Positions 18,601 to 27,594 of a stretch of 64,000 nt of DNA are shown here, one piece after another. Every line of letters starts with the position of its first letter. Position 1 is the first letter of the stretch. Under the pieces are notes generated by a model. The model saw nothing but the letters and a program-made list of their open reading frames with translations, was not told where the DNA came from and searched no databases. The DNA lies in the NCBI GenBank assembly GCA_900129595.1, contig FQWG01000002.1, positions 124,001 through 188,000 on the forward strand, in the 5' to 3' direction. The stretch is from Flavobacterium frigidimaris (GTDB lineage: Bacteria; Bacteroidota; Bacteroidia; Flavobacteriales; Flavobacteriaceae). Both the position numbers and the translations under genes were made by a program.

Positions 18601-21339
18601 GTTGGCTCTGGTTTCCAGCATTCCGTACTTATTAGGTTCCGGAGATTTAATACCCACATAGGTTTTGTAAGGAGAATAAGTCGTCGAAATAACATCTGTA
18701 CTAAAGTCCCCTCCTTCTTCGTATACTTTTGTAATAAATGAAGCGCGTAGCATTCCCGGCGCCTGACCTTGCAACTTAGGTTCAATATTTACTGTTGCTT
18801 TTCCGTTTTCATTTAATTTTCCTGAGAAAACATTAATTTCTTCGGTACTAAATTTACGCACCAAATCATCAAAACTGAATTTCTCATATCCTTTAAACGT
18901 AGTTGTCTGCTGCGAAAATTTAGCCTGCATTTCTACATTCAGGTTTTTCGCAATTGCACCATGAAGCCACGTAACTTCAAGATTACTTGTGTTTGGATAA
19001 GAAGATGAAAGTGTTTTTCTTGAAAAATTATTCTTTATTTTTAATCGGTTCGGTTTAATTGTCTCAATTTTAATGCTTTTATAAAATTTAGCACCACCAA
19101 CGCTGATCATCGCTTCCCAATTTCCTGTTGGCGCTTCTGTACTGGTCGGAACTACAAATGAATAATGGTTTAATTCATTTGTTTTCTGAATCGTCTGATA
19201 AGTTGTTTTACCGCTTGGATCGTTCAGTCTAAATTTAATTGGATGTGATTTTGGAAGTTTATTCGCAACATCATTCAAAATAAACGACAAATACACATTA
19301 TCTCCCGGACGCCAAACCCCGCGCTCTCCATAAATAAATCCTTTTAATCCTTTTTGTAAAGTCTCGCCGGCAACATCAAAATTACTTACAGACAAAGAAA
19401 GTCCGTCATCCAGTTTGACATAAGTAGATTGATCTCCTAAAGTAACGATAGCAAAATAAGCGAATTTATCCAACTGAAATGAAGCAATTCCTTCGCTGCT
19501 TGTTGCCGCGGTAGCTATTTTTTGCTGCTGATAAGTGTACAAATCTACTCTTGCATTTGAGACAGGTTCAGTAGTCACAATATTATTGACAGCAAACAAG
19601 TACGATTTATTCTCTCCTCTCTTGGCTATAACACCTAAATCAGTTGCTAAAATATTGGTTCCGATTTTGGCATTATAATAATAAGAGTTTGTACACGGGT
19701 TTTCACTTTCTCTCCAATCATAACCTTCATAGTCATAATCGTAATCATCATAGGAGTTTCCGCTGTAGTTGACATCATTTTCATCTACTTCTTCTTCGTC
19801 TTCATTATTTTGATCTGCGTCAGCAGTATCGCATTTATATACAGAATATTTCTTTTTGTAAGCAAATTCTACCCTATAAATTGCTCCCGGTTCCGGCGTG
19901 ATTATCTTAGATAAATCCAGGGCAAACGTATTCCATTTACTTGGGGTTATTAAGCCGCTTTCATTTAATTTAAGCGTTGTTTTAGCAATTGGCTGCGCTA
20001 CTTTTTTAAGATTCTGACTTCCGTTTAATTCATTATACTGAAGAAACTGAAGAATATTATTTTTGTAAATCTTATATACTTTTACGTCTACGGCACTTAA
20101 ATTTACAGCTTCAAAGTTCAATTTTAAATTATTTGAACTTGGCAGAATGGTTCCGTTTTTAATAAAACGAACACTTGGTTTTATTTGGCCAAAAGTAATT
20201 TTCTCGGTGTAATTCGAGTCCATTTTTTTACCGTACTGGCTTTCGATTCCCTCAAAAACTTCAAGAAGCAACTCTCCTGTTATAACCGGCTCTGGCGTTT
20301 CGTCAGGAACTACCTCGACTACTTCAGAAACAGTATCTACGGCAACAGCAGCTGAATCGACTACAACTGCGGCTGAATCGACAGTAACAGATGCCGTTTC
20401 TTGCACCACAACCGGAGCAGAAACTTCTTTTTTAGCTGCGGCTTGATTAGTAAAATAGACTTTCAGCACATTTCCCTGAGTCGAAAATTTCAGATTATTG
20501 GTATTCTGAATCGAAACTAATCCCTTAAAATCCTGTCCTTTTTCTAATGGTTCTGAAAAATTGATTAATACAGACTGATTGTTGCCTTCCGGGACATCAA
20601 CTTGTACAATTTTAAATTCATTTTTACTTGTAATCGCATAATCTATTTGTCCTTTCTGGTCAATATCAGCATCACTTCCATCATATACAATCTCAAGATT
20701 CGTAGCCTCATCGTAACGCTGGATACTATCAATGATAAAGTGAAATTCTTTAGCAGAACCTGATTTTTTCTCAAATTTAATCTTAAGATTATTTCCTTTT
20801 TGATTGGCCGTAACTAGTTTTATAGCGGTCTCAACATCAATATTGTCTGCTGTCTTTAAAACGCAGTTTAAATATTGATATTCTTTACTATACGACTGAA
20901 TGTCTTCGGTATTTATAGTAAAATCCTGTTTGATTGTTTTAACCGTGAAATTGAATTTCGAAAGTGCCGCCTCTTTCTCTTTTGGGAGTGTGATTAGTTT
21001 ATCTAAGTTTAAGGTAACCTGATATTCTGTTCCCGGTTTTAATTTTTTCTCAGGGATAAAAGCAAGTGTATTACTCGAAAGCGCTATCACTTTTCCGTCG
21101 ACACTTGGCGAAATATCCAGCAAATCGCTGTCTAAAACCTGATTGACTTTCCAGTCTTTTTTATCAAAGGCCAAAACTACGCGAATATCAGATTCCGAAG
21201 AGACAATTCCCCCCGTAAAGCTCACGATGTAGTCTTTGAACAGTGAAAAATCGGAATTAAAATCAGCAGCTGATTTCCTGCCGCAAGATTGAAAAATAAA
21301 AAACACACAAAACACGAGAATTAATCCTTTTGCTTTCAA
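15661..21339 (-). CDS. Alpha-2-macroglobulin family lipoprotein
   Basis: Giant envelope protein of 1,892 residues with a lipobox (FIFQSC, Cys 19). Contains successive macroglobulin (MG) beta domains, an MG2 region with GFIYGERGVWRPGDNVYLSF (~residue 660-680), the bait/ANA region, and an intact thioester motif HGCVEQT with Cys at 1449, followed by the helical thioester domain and a C-terminal receptor-like domain. Bacterial A2Ms trap attacking proteases and partner with PBP1C, encoded next on this strand. A low-complexity Asp/Tyr/Glu stretch (~residues 515-545) interrupts the N-terminal third. The intact Cys-Glu-Gln suggests an active trap. Confidence 0.95.
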   Translation of the reverse strand: MKAKGLILVFCVFFIFQSCGRKSAADFNSDFSLFKDYIVSFTGGIVSSESDIRVVLAFDKKDWKVNQVLDSDLLDISPSVDGKVIALSSNTLAFIPEKKLKPGTEYQVTLNLDKLITLPKEKEAALSKFNFTVKTIKQDFTINTEDIQSYSKEYQYLNCVLKTADNIDVETAIKLVTANQKGNNLKIKFEKKSGSAKEFHFIIDSIQRYDEATNLEIVYDGSDADIDQKGQIDYAITSKNEFKIVQVDVPEGNNQSVLINFSEPLEKGQDFKGLVSIQNTNNLKFSTQGNVLKVYFTNQAAAKKEVSAPVVVQETASVTVDSAAVVVDSAAVAVDTVSEVVEVVPDETPEPVITGELLLEVFEGIESQYGKKMDSNYTEKITFGQIKPSVRFIKNGTILPSSNNLKLNFEAVNLSAVDVKVYKIYKNNILQFLQYNELNGSQNLKKVAQPIAKTTLKLNESGLITPSKWNTFALDLSKIITPEPGAIYRVEFAYKKKYSVYKCDTADADQNNEDEEEVDENDVNYSGNSYDDYDYDYEGYDWRESENPCTNSYYYNAKIGTNILATDLGVIAKRGENKSYLFAVNNIVTTEPVSNARVDLYTYQQQKIATAATSSEGIASFQLDKFAYFAIVTLGDQSTYVKLDDGLSLSVSNFDVAGETLQKGLKGFIYGERGVWRPGDNVYLSFILNDVANKLPKSHPIKFRLNDPSGKTTYQTIQKTNELNHYSFVVPTSTEAPTGNWEAMISVGGAKFYKSIKIETIKPNRLKIKNNFSRKTLSSSYPNTSNLEVTWLHGAIAKNLNVEMQAKFSQQTTTFKGYEKFSFDDLVRKFSTEEINVFSGKLNENGKATVNIEPKLQGQAPGMLRASFITKVYEEGGDFSTDVISTTYSPYKTYVGIKSPEPNKYGMLETRANNRFEVVTVDENGRPKAVRNLEVRIYKVDWRWWWDSSSDNLSNYNSSNSTTAYKTTIIDTDSSGKGSFGFELTDEEWGRYLIRVSDETNGHATALTANIDWPIWSGKTRNRDASTANMLVFSTDKKNYAVGEKAQISFPSSEGGRALISIENGSRVVQTLWAKTKQGETKVEIPITSAMAPNVYFNITLLQPHASTKNDSPIRMYGIVPIEVVDKNTILAPTLSMPDVLKPEQKFTVKVGEKTGKEMTYTIAVVDEGLLDLTRFKTPNAWDSFYVREALGVKTWDIYDDVIGAYGGKINQIFSIGGDQDLGGGKAKKANRFKPVVLYYGPFKLEKGQTKSHELKLPKYIGSVRTMVVAGDANTSAYGSVEKATPVRSPLMVLASLPRKISPSEKVTIPVTVFATENKIKNVSIQIKTSAGLKVMGSATQRLTFAQPDEKMAYFNLVVGAATGIAKVQVIATSGSEKSVYDVEIDMTNPNPVTSTFTDVILPPNSTKTIAWQTFGVSGSNKARLEVSSMPTINLNGRLQFLIQYPHGCVEQTTSSVFPQLFLNDVVDLDATRKALIQKNITAGITRLGSFQLSNGGLPYWQGNTIADDWGTSYAGHFLIEAEKKGYVLPINFKSKWTSYQQKEAKQWRFEPKYGNDLAQAYRLYTLALAGNADLSSMNRLRETKGISNESKLRLAAAYVLAGQKSAGQNLFLRTSIDGESSNYNYYYYGSSERNRAMALETMLLLDQKQKAFSMASKLAKEMSNNQWMSTQTTAYCLYAMSKFAASNGPKGINIQFSKNGKGETISTQKTIADRSLAVQTGSNSITLKNNKNNTIYVRVLNTGILPIGQENAIQSDVSAAIVFKNRKGGVINVSKINQGTEFIAEVTVRNQRNEGIQNVALTQILPSGFEIVNTRFTDYGDATNNVADYIDIRDDRTNFYFGMKSGETKVFRILLNASYLGNYYLPGLQCEAMYDNTFLARTKGFWVEVVK

Positions 21340-21590
21340 TTTTATTTAGAATTATAAGGTTACAAATTTTAAAACTGATACAACATTTTTAGCTTTTCAC
21401 AGTTAAATTCATAACTAATGATATACCAATTATATTGCGGTAAATATAAAGTATTTTTATAAATAATTTAAGAGGAAAATTCAGTAAATACTGTTATTTA
21501 AAATTGATTTTGATTCTTTAAATACTATCATTTAAAATTTCAATAGATAAATTATTATTCCAATTGCAGTGATAAAAACAAAAAAAGACC

Positions 21591-22346
21591 TTAGTCCAGT
21601 TCATATGTTAACCGAACTGTAATTCTTGCCGTTTTATTTTTACTGTATGTATCATTAGTTCCGCCATAACTATCTTCCTCTGTTGAACCCTGACCTGTAA
21701 TCTGAAAAACACCCATATTTGCATTTTTCAATTTTCCCAAACTACCATCGGCTGTTTTGACAATTTTAGATGCTCTCTCATTAGCGTCTTTAGTAGCTTT
21801 TTCTATTAGACTTTGTTTTAAACTTGGAAGACCTGAATAGGTGTACTGAATTGTATTTGATACTAAATTAATTCCCGAATTAACCAGTTCTGATGATTTA
21901 CTGGACACTTCTTCAATACGTTTCATAAAATCAGGATTTTTTTTAGCCGAAAACGAAATCATCTGTGTTGCCTGATATCCAACAAAAACCTTCTCATATT
22001 TTGTCTGAAAACTTTCATTGCTTTCGCTTCTGATTTCTTTAAAATTCTTTTCAAAATCTACAGCACTAAAAGTAAATTCATTTGGTTTAAAGCCTTTTTG
22101 AATAAAAAAATCTTTTACTATTTTCTGATCTGATACAATTTTATTATAAGCTTCCTTAATATCAGTACTATTAGTTGTAAAACTCCCCGACCAAAGAATT
22201 TCATCAGAAACAAAATCCTTAGTCCCTAATCCAACAACAGAAATGGAATCGAGGTTTGAGTTTCTGTTTTGAAATCCTTTACCCAAAATCCAAGCAGTAA
22301 TAATTATTGCTATACCAATAACTATTGAAGATTTAATTTTTTCCAT
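21591..22346 (-). CDS. SIMPL domain-containing protein (DUF541)
   Basis: 251 residues from the ATG at 22346 (MEKIKSSIVIGI); a TTG three codons upstream is less likely. One N-terminal membrane helix or uncleaved signal (~5-24), then a SIMPL domain: SISVVGLGTKDFVSDE, a central helical segment, and the C-terminal TARITVRLTYEL strand. SIMPL proteins are periplasmic and form oligomers; functions are poorly known (membrane stress, signalling). It stands alone with ~250 bp of featureless AT-rich DNA on its upstream neighbour's side (21340-21590). Confidence 0.88.
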   Translation of the reverse strand: MEKIKSSIVIGIAIIITAWILGKGFQNRNSNLDSISVVGLGTKDFVSDEILWSGSFTTNSTDIKEAYNKIVSDQKIVKDFFIQKGFKPNEFTFSAVDFEKNFKEIRSESNESFQTKYEKVFVGYQATQMISFSAKKNPDFMKRIEEVSSKSSELVNSGINLVSNTIQYTYSGLPSLKQSLIEKATKDANERASKIVKTADGSLGKLKNANMGVFQITGQGSTEEDSYGGTNDTYSKNKTARITVRLTYELD

Positions 22347-22475
22347 AAAAAACAATTAAAAAATTTGTAGTATTAATTAATTGCAAATATATACATTTGT
22401 AAGAATAAATTTCTTTTTTATTTTTTCAACAAAAAAAACGCTTCATTAAATTTGCAGTTTCATTAGTCAGAAGCT

Positions 22476-23108
22476 TTACAACTCTGTTCCCAGTTTTGAT
22501 AAAACCACATCGAGTTCAGCAAAATGCTCCTTACTATTTGCGGCATAAAACATATCATAATTACTTGAAATCATAATTACGTCATCATCATAATTGCCGT
22601 AAAAATTTATACCCTGAATCCATTGTTTAAACGACACTCCTTTATTTTTGAAATTTTCACTAATAAAATTCAAATCACTTTGCTCTAACTGATAAAATCC
22701 ATCACAACCAAATTCAAGCCCAAAAACAGCTTGAAGGTAAGCCATTGCAGTAAAAAACTCAATTAAGGTTTCAGTTTCCTTATTCCATGTTTTTTGATCC
22801 TCACTCATGTAGACGGGCGGATCAGATTTCGACAAATCGTCTTTGTGAATTCCCCAAACGCAAGCTTTTTGATTTTCCGAATAAAATATCAAATAATCAT
22901 CATGTTTATAATATTGAAAACGCTCCGGTACAATTAATAAATCCTGAGTATGATTCAGGTTTTGAATTTTACCTAATTCCGTATAATAATCAACAAAAAC
23001 CTCTGGAAGCTGCCCGAAAATATTTTTAACCGTTTGAATTTCATCATTACTAAAACCATTAGGCTCTGTAATGTGAAATAGCTTTTTTATTCTTGAAAAA
23101 TCTGTCAT
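22476..23108 (-). CDS. SMI1/KNR4 (SUKH) superfamily-like protein
   Basis: 210 residues. The N-terminal FSNDEIQTVKNIFGQLPEVFVDYYTELG and the later LIFYSENQKACVWGIHKDD are typical of the SUKH fold, which in bacteria mostly provides immunity to nuclease toxins of contact-dependent or polymorphic toxin systems. No signal peptide, so cytoplasmic. No toxin gene is adjacent: neighbours are tadA and a SIMPL protein. It may be an orphan immunity gene or have a housekeeping role. Confidence 0.75.
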   Translation of the reverse strand: MTDFSRIKKLFHITEPNGFSNDEIQTVKNIFGQLPEVFVDYYTELGKIQNLNHTQDLLIVPERFQYYKHDDYLIFYSENQKACVWGIHKDDLSKSDPPVYMSEDQKTWNKETETLIEFFTAMAYLQAVFGLEFGCDGFYQLEQSDLNFISENFKNKGVSFKQWIQGINFYGNYDDDVIMISSNYDMFYAANSKEHFAELDVVLSKLGTEL

Positions 23109-23185
23109 AAACTACTATAAACTTTATTAATAATTTATGACAAAAATAAATAATCATCAACTGCTAATAAGTAAAAATCTTACTT

Positions 23186-23629
23186 TTATTTTCGTCTTTC
23201 AATAAAAAACCTTTTCATAAGATCTGCAGCTTCATTGGCCATAACTCCAGAAACTACGGTAGTTTTAGGATGTAGTTTTGTTCCCATTGTTATAAAACCG
23301 CGTTGTTCGTCGCGGGCGCCAAAAACAATTTTCGAAATCTGACTCCAATACAAAGCTCCTGCACACATCTGGCAAGGTTCAAGCGTAACGTATAAAGTAC
23401 AATCTTTTAGGTATTTTCCGCCCAGAAAGTTTGCTGCAGCGGTTATCGATTGCATTTCGGCATGAGCCGTAACATCATTTAGTAATTCGGTTAAATTATG
23501 ACTGCTTGCAATTACTCTGTCTGCAACGACAATAATGGCTCCAACAGGAATTTCGCCTTTCTCAAAAGCCATTTCAGCTTCCTGCAGAGCTTTTTTCATA
23601 AAATATTCGTCGGTGAAGGGATTTATCAT
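23186..23629 (-). CDS. tadA: tRNA-specific adenosine deaminase
   Basis: 147-residue zinc deaminase that converts A34 to inosine in the tRNA-Arg(ACG) anticodon. Zinc ligands and catalytic Glu are in VTAHAEMQS (HAE) and LEPCQMCAGAL (PCxxC). Family-typical EKGEIPVGAIIV precedes them. Length is normal, ending in FFIERRK. It lies 77 bp past the SUKH gene in the opposite sense of reading order. Confidence 0.94.
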   Translation of the reverse strand: MINPFTDEYFMKKALQEAEMAFEKGEIPVGAIIVVADRVIASSHNLTELLNDVTAHAEMQSITAAANFLGGKYLKDCTLYVTLEPCQMCAGALYWSQISKIVFGARDEQRGFITMGTKLHPKTTVVSGVMANEAADLMKRFFIERRK

Positions 23630-23691
23630 AGTGGCAAAAATAAGGTTTTACTATTTATTTTTTATTACATTTAAATGCTGATATTCAAAAA

Positions 23692-24645
23692 ATGGAAAGA
23701 AAACATAAAATAATAATTCCGGAACCTTGCCACGAAAATTGGGACAAGATGTCACCTAAAGATAATGGTCGTTTTTGCCTGAGTTGCTCTAAAACTGTTG
23801 TGGATTTTACAATTATGTTACCAGATGAAGTACAGCATTACTTCATTCAAAATCAAAATACCAATATTTGCGGAAGGTTTAAGAAATCACAATTAGATTC
23901 GATCAGCATTCAGATCCCGAGCCGTGTACTTTATACCCAAACCCATTATCACAAAATGTTTTTGCTGGCTTTGTTTATTGCCATGGGAACTACATTGTTT
24001 AGTTGTGCAGATAAGGATGGAAACAAACAGAAAATTGACAAAATAGAAGTTGTTGATAATGATACTCCAACAGAACATATCTCTGTGGGTAAATCAAAAA
24101 TCAGCAATTCAAACACCCCTCTTTTGCCGCCTCCACCACCTCCAAAAGTCGATCAGGTCAAATTTGTGAAGTCACCTGTAAATAATAATTCAAGCACTTC
24201 AAAATCAAAGAAGGAAACAGCGAACCATAAAAAAATTAAATTCGTTCCGCCTGTACCAACAAAATGTGGAGAAGTTACAGAAAACGAGAACACTGAAGAA
24301 ATAATCTATAATGGTTATGCAGCCATAGAAACAGCACCCGTTTTTCCAGGAGGCAATGAACAGTTTTATAGTTTTTTTGCAAATGAATTAAATCTTCCCG
24401 AAAATTCAAATAAAGATACCTCTAAAATTAAAATCTCTTTTGCAGTAGAAACAGATGGTTCTTTAAATTATGTTGCATCTGTGACAGCAATTGACGATGC
24501 GCTGAAACAAGAAATCATTCGAGTTTTAAAATTATCTCCTAAATGGCAACCTGGAGAATCCAATGGAAAAAAAATAAGAATGATTTATTCTTTACCCATA
24601 ACATTTGAAAAAGATCCCGCTGAAACTTCTGAGCAGGAAAATTAA
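23692..24645 (+). CDS. TonB-like energy transducer with N-terminal Cys motif
   Basis: 317 residues. The N-terminal ~60 carry IPEPCHENWDKM and GRFCLSCSKTVVDFT (a CxxC plus further Cys/His, zinc-ribbon-like, cytoplasmic), then a membrane helix (~86-103, FLLALFIAMGTTLFSC), a proline-rich spacer (LLPPPPPPKV), and a C-terminal TonB-like domain (~215-310, TAPVFPGGNEQFYSFFA and KWQPGESNGKKIRM). This is a known Bacteroidota arrangement in which the TonB domain is coupled to a small cytoplasmic module. Which receptor it serves is unknown. It is 33 bp upstream of dxs. Confidence 0.82.
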   Translation: MERKHKIIIPEPCHENWDKMSPKDNGRFCLSCSKTVVDFTIMLPDEVQHYFIQNQNTNICGRFKKSQLDSISIQIPSRVLYTQTHYHKMFLLALFIAMGTTLFSCADKDGNKQKIDKIEVVDNDTPTEHISVGKSKISNSNTPLLPPPPPPKVDQVKFVKSPVNNNSSTSKSKKETANHKKIKFVPPVPTKCGEVTENENTEEIIYNGYAAIETAPVFPGGNEQFYSFFANELNLPENSNKDTSKIKISFAVETDGSLNYVASVTAIDDALKQEIIRVLKLSPKWQPGESNGKKIRMIYSLPITFEKDPAETSEQEN

Positions 24646-24678
24646 ATTTAAAACCGTAAATTTGCTTTTTACCTTACA

Positions 24679-26466
24679 ATGAAAAGCAATTTACTTTCAG
24701 ACATACACAATCCCGCTGATTTACGTCTTTTAAAAGAAGATCAACTTATTGAGGTTGCTCAGGAATTACGCGATTTTATTATTGATGTCGTTTCTGTAAA
24801 AGAAGGGCACTTAGGTTCCAGCTTAGGCGTAATCGAATTGACTATTGCGCTGCATTATGTTTTTAATACTCCTGAAGATTTATTGGTTTGGGATGTTGGA
24901 CATCAGGCTTACGGGCATAAAATCCTGACGGAAAGAAGAGAAAATTTTCATACCAACAGACAAATTGACGGTATTTCCGGTTTCCCAAAAAGAAGCGAAA
25001 GTATTTATGATACTTTTGGTGTGGGGCATTCTTCTACTTCTATTTCGGCAGCCCTGGGAATGGCCATTGCTTCTCAATTAAAAGGCGACTTCAACAAACA
25101 GCATATCGCAGTTATTGGTGATGCTTCTATTGCATCCGGAATGGCTTTTGAAGGTTTGAACCATGCCGGTGTTACCGATGCAAATGTTTTGGTTATTTTA
25201 AACGATAATGCTATTGGAATTGATCCGAGCGTAGGTGCTTTAAAGAAATATTTAACAGCGGTTAAAAACGGGAAAAATCCGAGACAGAATAACATGATCA
25301 AATCATTGAATTTTGATTATTCGGGACCAATTGACGGACATGATCTTCCTGCTTTAATCAAGGAACTCAACCGTTTAAAAAAGATAAAAGGGCCTAAATT
25401 TCTACATATTGTAACTACAAAAGGAAAAGGCCTGCAGCAAGCGGAAGAAAATCAGGTAAAATATCATGCGCCCGGTAAATTTGATGCTTCGACCGGAGAA
25501 ATTATTTTGAAATCTGAAGAAAATCTTCCTCCGAAATTTCAGGATGTTTTTGGTTTAACGATTTTAGATCTGGCCAGAAAAAACGAAAAAATCATCGGAA
25601 TTACTCCGGCAATGCCATCTGGCAGTTCTTTAAAGTTCATGATGGATGAAATTCCGGAACGTGCTTTTGATGTTGGAATTGCAGAGCAACACGCCGTAAC
25701 GCTTGCCGCCGGAATGGCGACACAAGGCATGATCGTATATTGCACTATTTATTCGACTTTCCTGCAGCGCGCCTACGATCAGTTGATTCATGATGTAGCA
25801 TTGCAAAATCTGCCCGTTATTTTTTGTTTAGACAGAGCGGGTTTAGTGGGCGAAGATGGCGCAACACATCACGGTGTTTTTGATATCGCTTATTTAAGGG
25901 CAATCCCTAATATGATCATCTACGCACCAATCAACGAAATTGCATTGCAAAACATTTTATATACCGCTCAATTAGGCTTAAATCACCCAATCGCAATTCG
26001 ATATCCAAGAGGTCGGGGCGTTGTGCCAAATTGGGAAGTAGAAAATTTCGGACATTATGAGAACATAATTATAGGACAGGCTAACCTATTAAAATCAGGA
26101 ACTAAAACAGCTGTTTTATCGACCGGAACAATTGGAAATAATGTGACTTTGGCGATTAATGAATCTACGAATCCGGAAACAATTGCCCACTATGATTTCC
26201 CATTCATTAAACCAATGGATATCAAACAACTAGAAACAATATTCTCTAAGTTCGATAACATAATTACGATTGAAGACGGAACAGTAAATGGCGGTTTTGG
26301 AAGTGCTATTCTGGAGTTTGCCGCCTCTCATAATTATAATAATAAAGTGACTCTTTTAGGCATTCCTGATATGTTTATTGAGCACGGAACAGTAAATCAA
26401 TTACAACAATTATGCAAAATAGACGTTAAAAGTTTGATAAATCTTTTTTCAACCGATACAAAATAA
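24679..26466 (+). CDS. dxs: 1-deoxy-D-xylulose-5-phosphate synthase
   Basis: 595-residue thiamine-diphosphate enzyme that condenses pyruvate and glyceraldehyde-3-phosphate, the entry step of the MEP isoprenoid pathway. Motifs: VWDVGHQAYGHKILTERR, GVGHSSTSISAALGMA, TPP-binding GDASIASGMAFEGLNHAG...LNDN, the pyrimidine-domain AEQHAVTLAAGMA and the DRAGLVGEDGATHHGVFD signature. Slightly shorter than the usual ~620-640 residues. An imperfect -7 element (TAAATTTG, 24657-24664) lies just upstream, but without a spaced TTG, so it may also be co-transcribed with the TonB-like gene. Confidence 0.94.
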   Translation: MKSNLLSDIHNPADLRLLKEDQLIEVAQELRDFIIDVVSVKEGHLGSSLGVIELTIALHYVFNTPEDLLVWDVGHQAYGHKILTERRENFHTNRQIDGISGFPKRSESIYDTFGVGHSSTSISAALGMAIASQLKGDFNKQHIAVIGDASIASGMAFEGLNHAGVTDANVLVILNDNAIGIDPSVGALKKYLTAVKNGKNPRQNNMIKSLNFDYSGPIDGHDLPALIKELNRLKKIKGPKFLHIVTTKGKGLQQAEENQVKYHAPGKFDASTGEIILKSEENLPPKFQDVFGLTILDLARKNEKIIGITPAMPSGSSLKFMMDEIPERAFDVGIAEQHAVTLAAGMATQGMIVYCTIYSTFLQRAYDQLIHDVALQNLPVIFCLDRAGLVGEDGATHHGVFDIAYLRAIPNMIIYAPINEIALQNILYTAQLGLNHPIAIRYPRGRGVVPNWEVENFGHYENIIIGQANLLKSGTKTAVLSTGTIGNNVTLAINESTNPETIAHYDFPFIKPMDIKQLETIFSKFDNIITIEDGTVNGGFGSAILEFAASHNYNNKVTLLGIPDMFIEHGTVNQLQQLCKIDVKSLINLFSTDTK

Positions 26467-26499
26467 TTATTTTGCACTACCAAAAAACCTAAAATCATA

Positions 26500-27501
26500 A
26501 TGAAATTATTGCGTTCTACCCTTCTGCTTTTATTGCTTTTGTGTACCTCACATAACTTTGCTCAAATCATTCAAACGACTTTGGCACCCAACCAATTACC
26601 TCCGCCACCTTCTAATTGGGCTAAAAAGAATCAATTAGGCTTTGATATTTCTGAAATCGCTTTTGTGAATTGGAGTGCAGGGGGAACAAGTTCTATTTCT
26701 GGTTTGTTTAAAGGTGAATTTGGAAGAACTTATATCAAAGGAAATCATAAATGGGCTAATGAACTTATTGTAAAATATGGTTTAAACAAACAAGACGGTA
26801 CTGAACTTAGAAAAACAGATGACGCTCTTATGCTGAATTCTACTTACGGATTCAGAAAAGACACGCTTTCAAATTGGTATTATTCGGCTAAATTTAATTT
26901 CAATACGCAATTTACAAACGGGTACAATTATCCAAACAGGGACATTGCGATCTCTAAACCTTTTGCACCGGCATATGTATTTTTAGGAGCTGGAGCTGAA
27001 AACTCAAATAAAAAGAAAAACAGAACATTTTACTTCTCTCCTGTTACTCTAAAGACTACTTTGGTATTAGACCAGGATTTAGCGAATCAGGGATCTTTTG
27101 GTGTTAAAAAAGCCGTTTATGCTCCTGATCCTATGGATCCTAACAGCCAGATTTTAATTGAAAACGGACAGAAAATAAAAGCCGAATTTGGTATTTTGGT
27201 GACCGGATATATGAAAAGTGAAATTTACAAGAACATTTTTTACGAGAACAGGTTAAGCTTATATACTGATTATCTTAACAAATTCGGGAATGTCGATGTT
27301 GATTATGATACTCGTTTAGACCTTGTGGTAAATGCGTATGTAAAAGCAAATATTGGTATTCATTTGGTTTATGACGATGATATCAAAACCAAAAAAGATG
27401 TTGTTGACCCAACAACGGGCTCTACTTCTCAGGTAAATAACGGACCAAGAGCTCAGTTGAGACAAGTTTTAGGAGTGGGACTTGTATACGCTTTTCAATA
27501 A
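26500..27501 (+). CDS. DUF3078 domain-containing protein
   Basis: 333 residues with a signal peptide (LLLLLLCTSHNFAQ). The body has WAKKNQLGFDISEIAFVNWSAGG and alternating strands throughout, ending VLGVGLVYAFQ; this is the Bacteroidota DUF3078 family, predicted outer-membrane barrel or surface protein of unknown function. It starts 33 bp after dxs and is followed by a terminator, so probably the last gene of that transcript. Confidence 0.88.
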   Translation: MKLLRSTLLLLLLLCTSHNFAQIIQTTLAPNQLPPPPSNWAKKNQLGFDISEIAFVNWSAGGTSSISGLFKGEFGRTYIKGNHKWANELIVKYGLNKQDGTELRKTDDALMLNSTYGFRKDTLSNWYYSAKFNFNTQFTNGYNYPNRDIAISKPFAPAYVFLGAGAENSNKKKNRTFYFSPVTLKTTLVLDQDLANQGSFGVKKAVYAPDPMDPNSQILIENGQKIKAEFGILVTGYMKSEIYKNIFYENRLSLYTDYLNKFGNVDVDYDTRLDLVVNAYVKANIGIHLVYDDDIKTKKDVVDPTTGSTSQVNNGPRAQLRQVLGVGLVYAFQ

Positions 27502-27530
27502 TAAAAATAATATTTCAAGATATTAAACAA

Positions 27531-27574
27531 AAAAATACCACATAGCAACATCGTTTTTATGTGGTATTTTTTTT
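27531..27574. terminator. Terminator between DUF3078 gene and dgt
   Basis: AAAAATACCACATA pairs with TATGTGGTATTTTT (13-14 bp) around a 13-base loop; T/A-rich on both flanks, serving two convergent genes. Confidence 0.88.
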
Positions 27575-27594
27575 AGCTTAAAACTTAGCTTATT

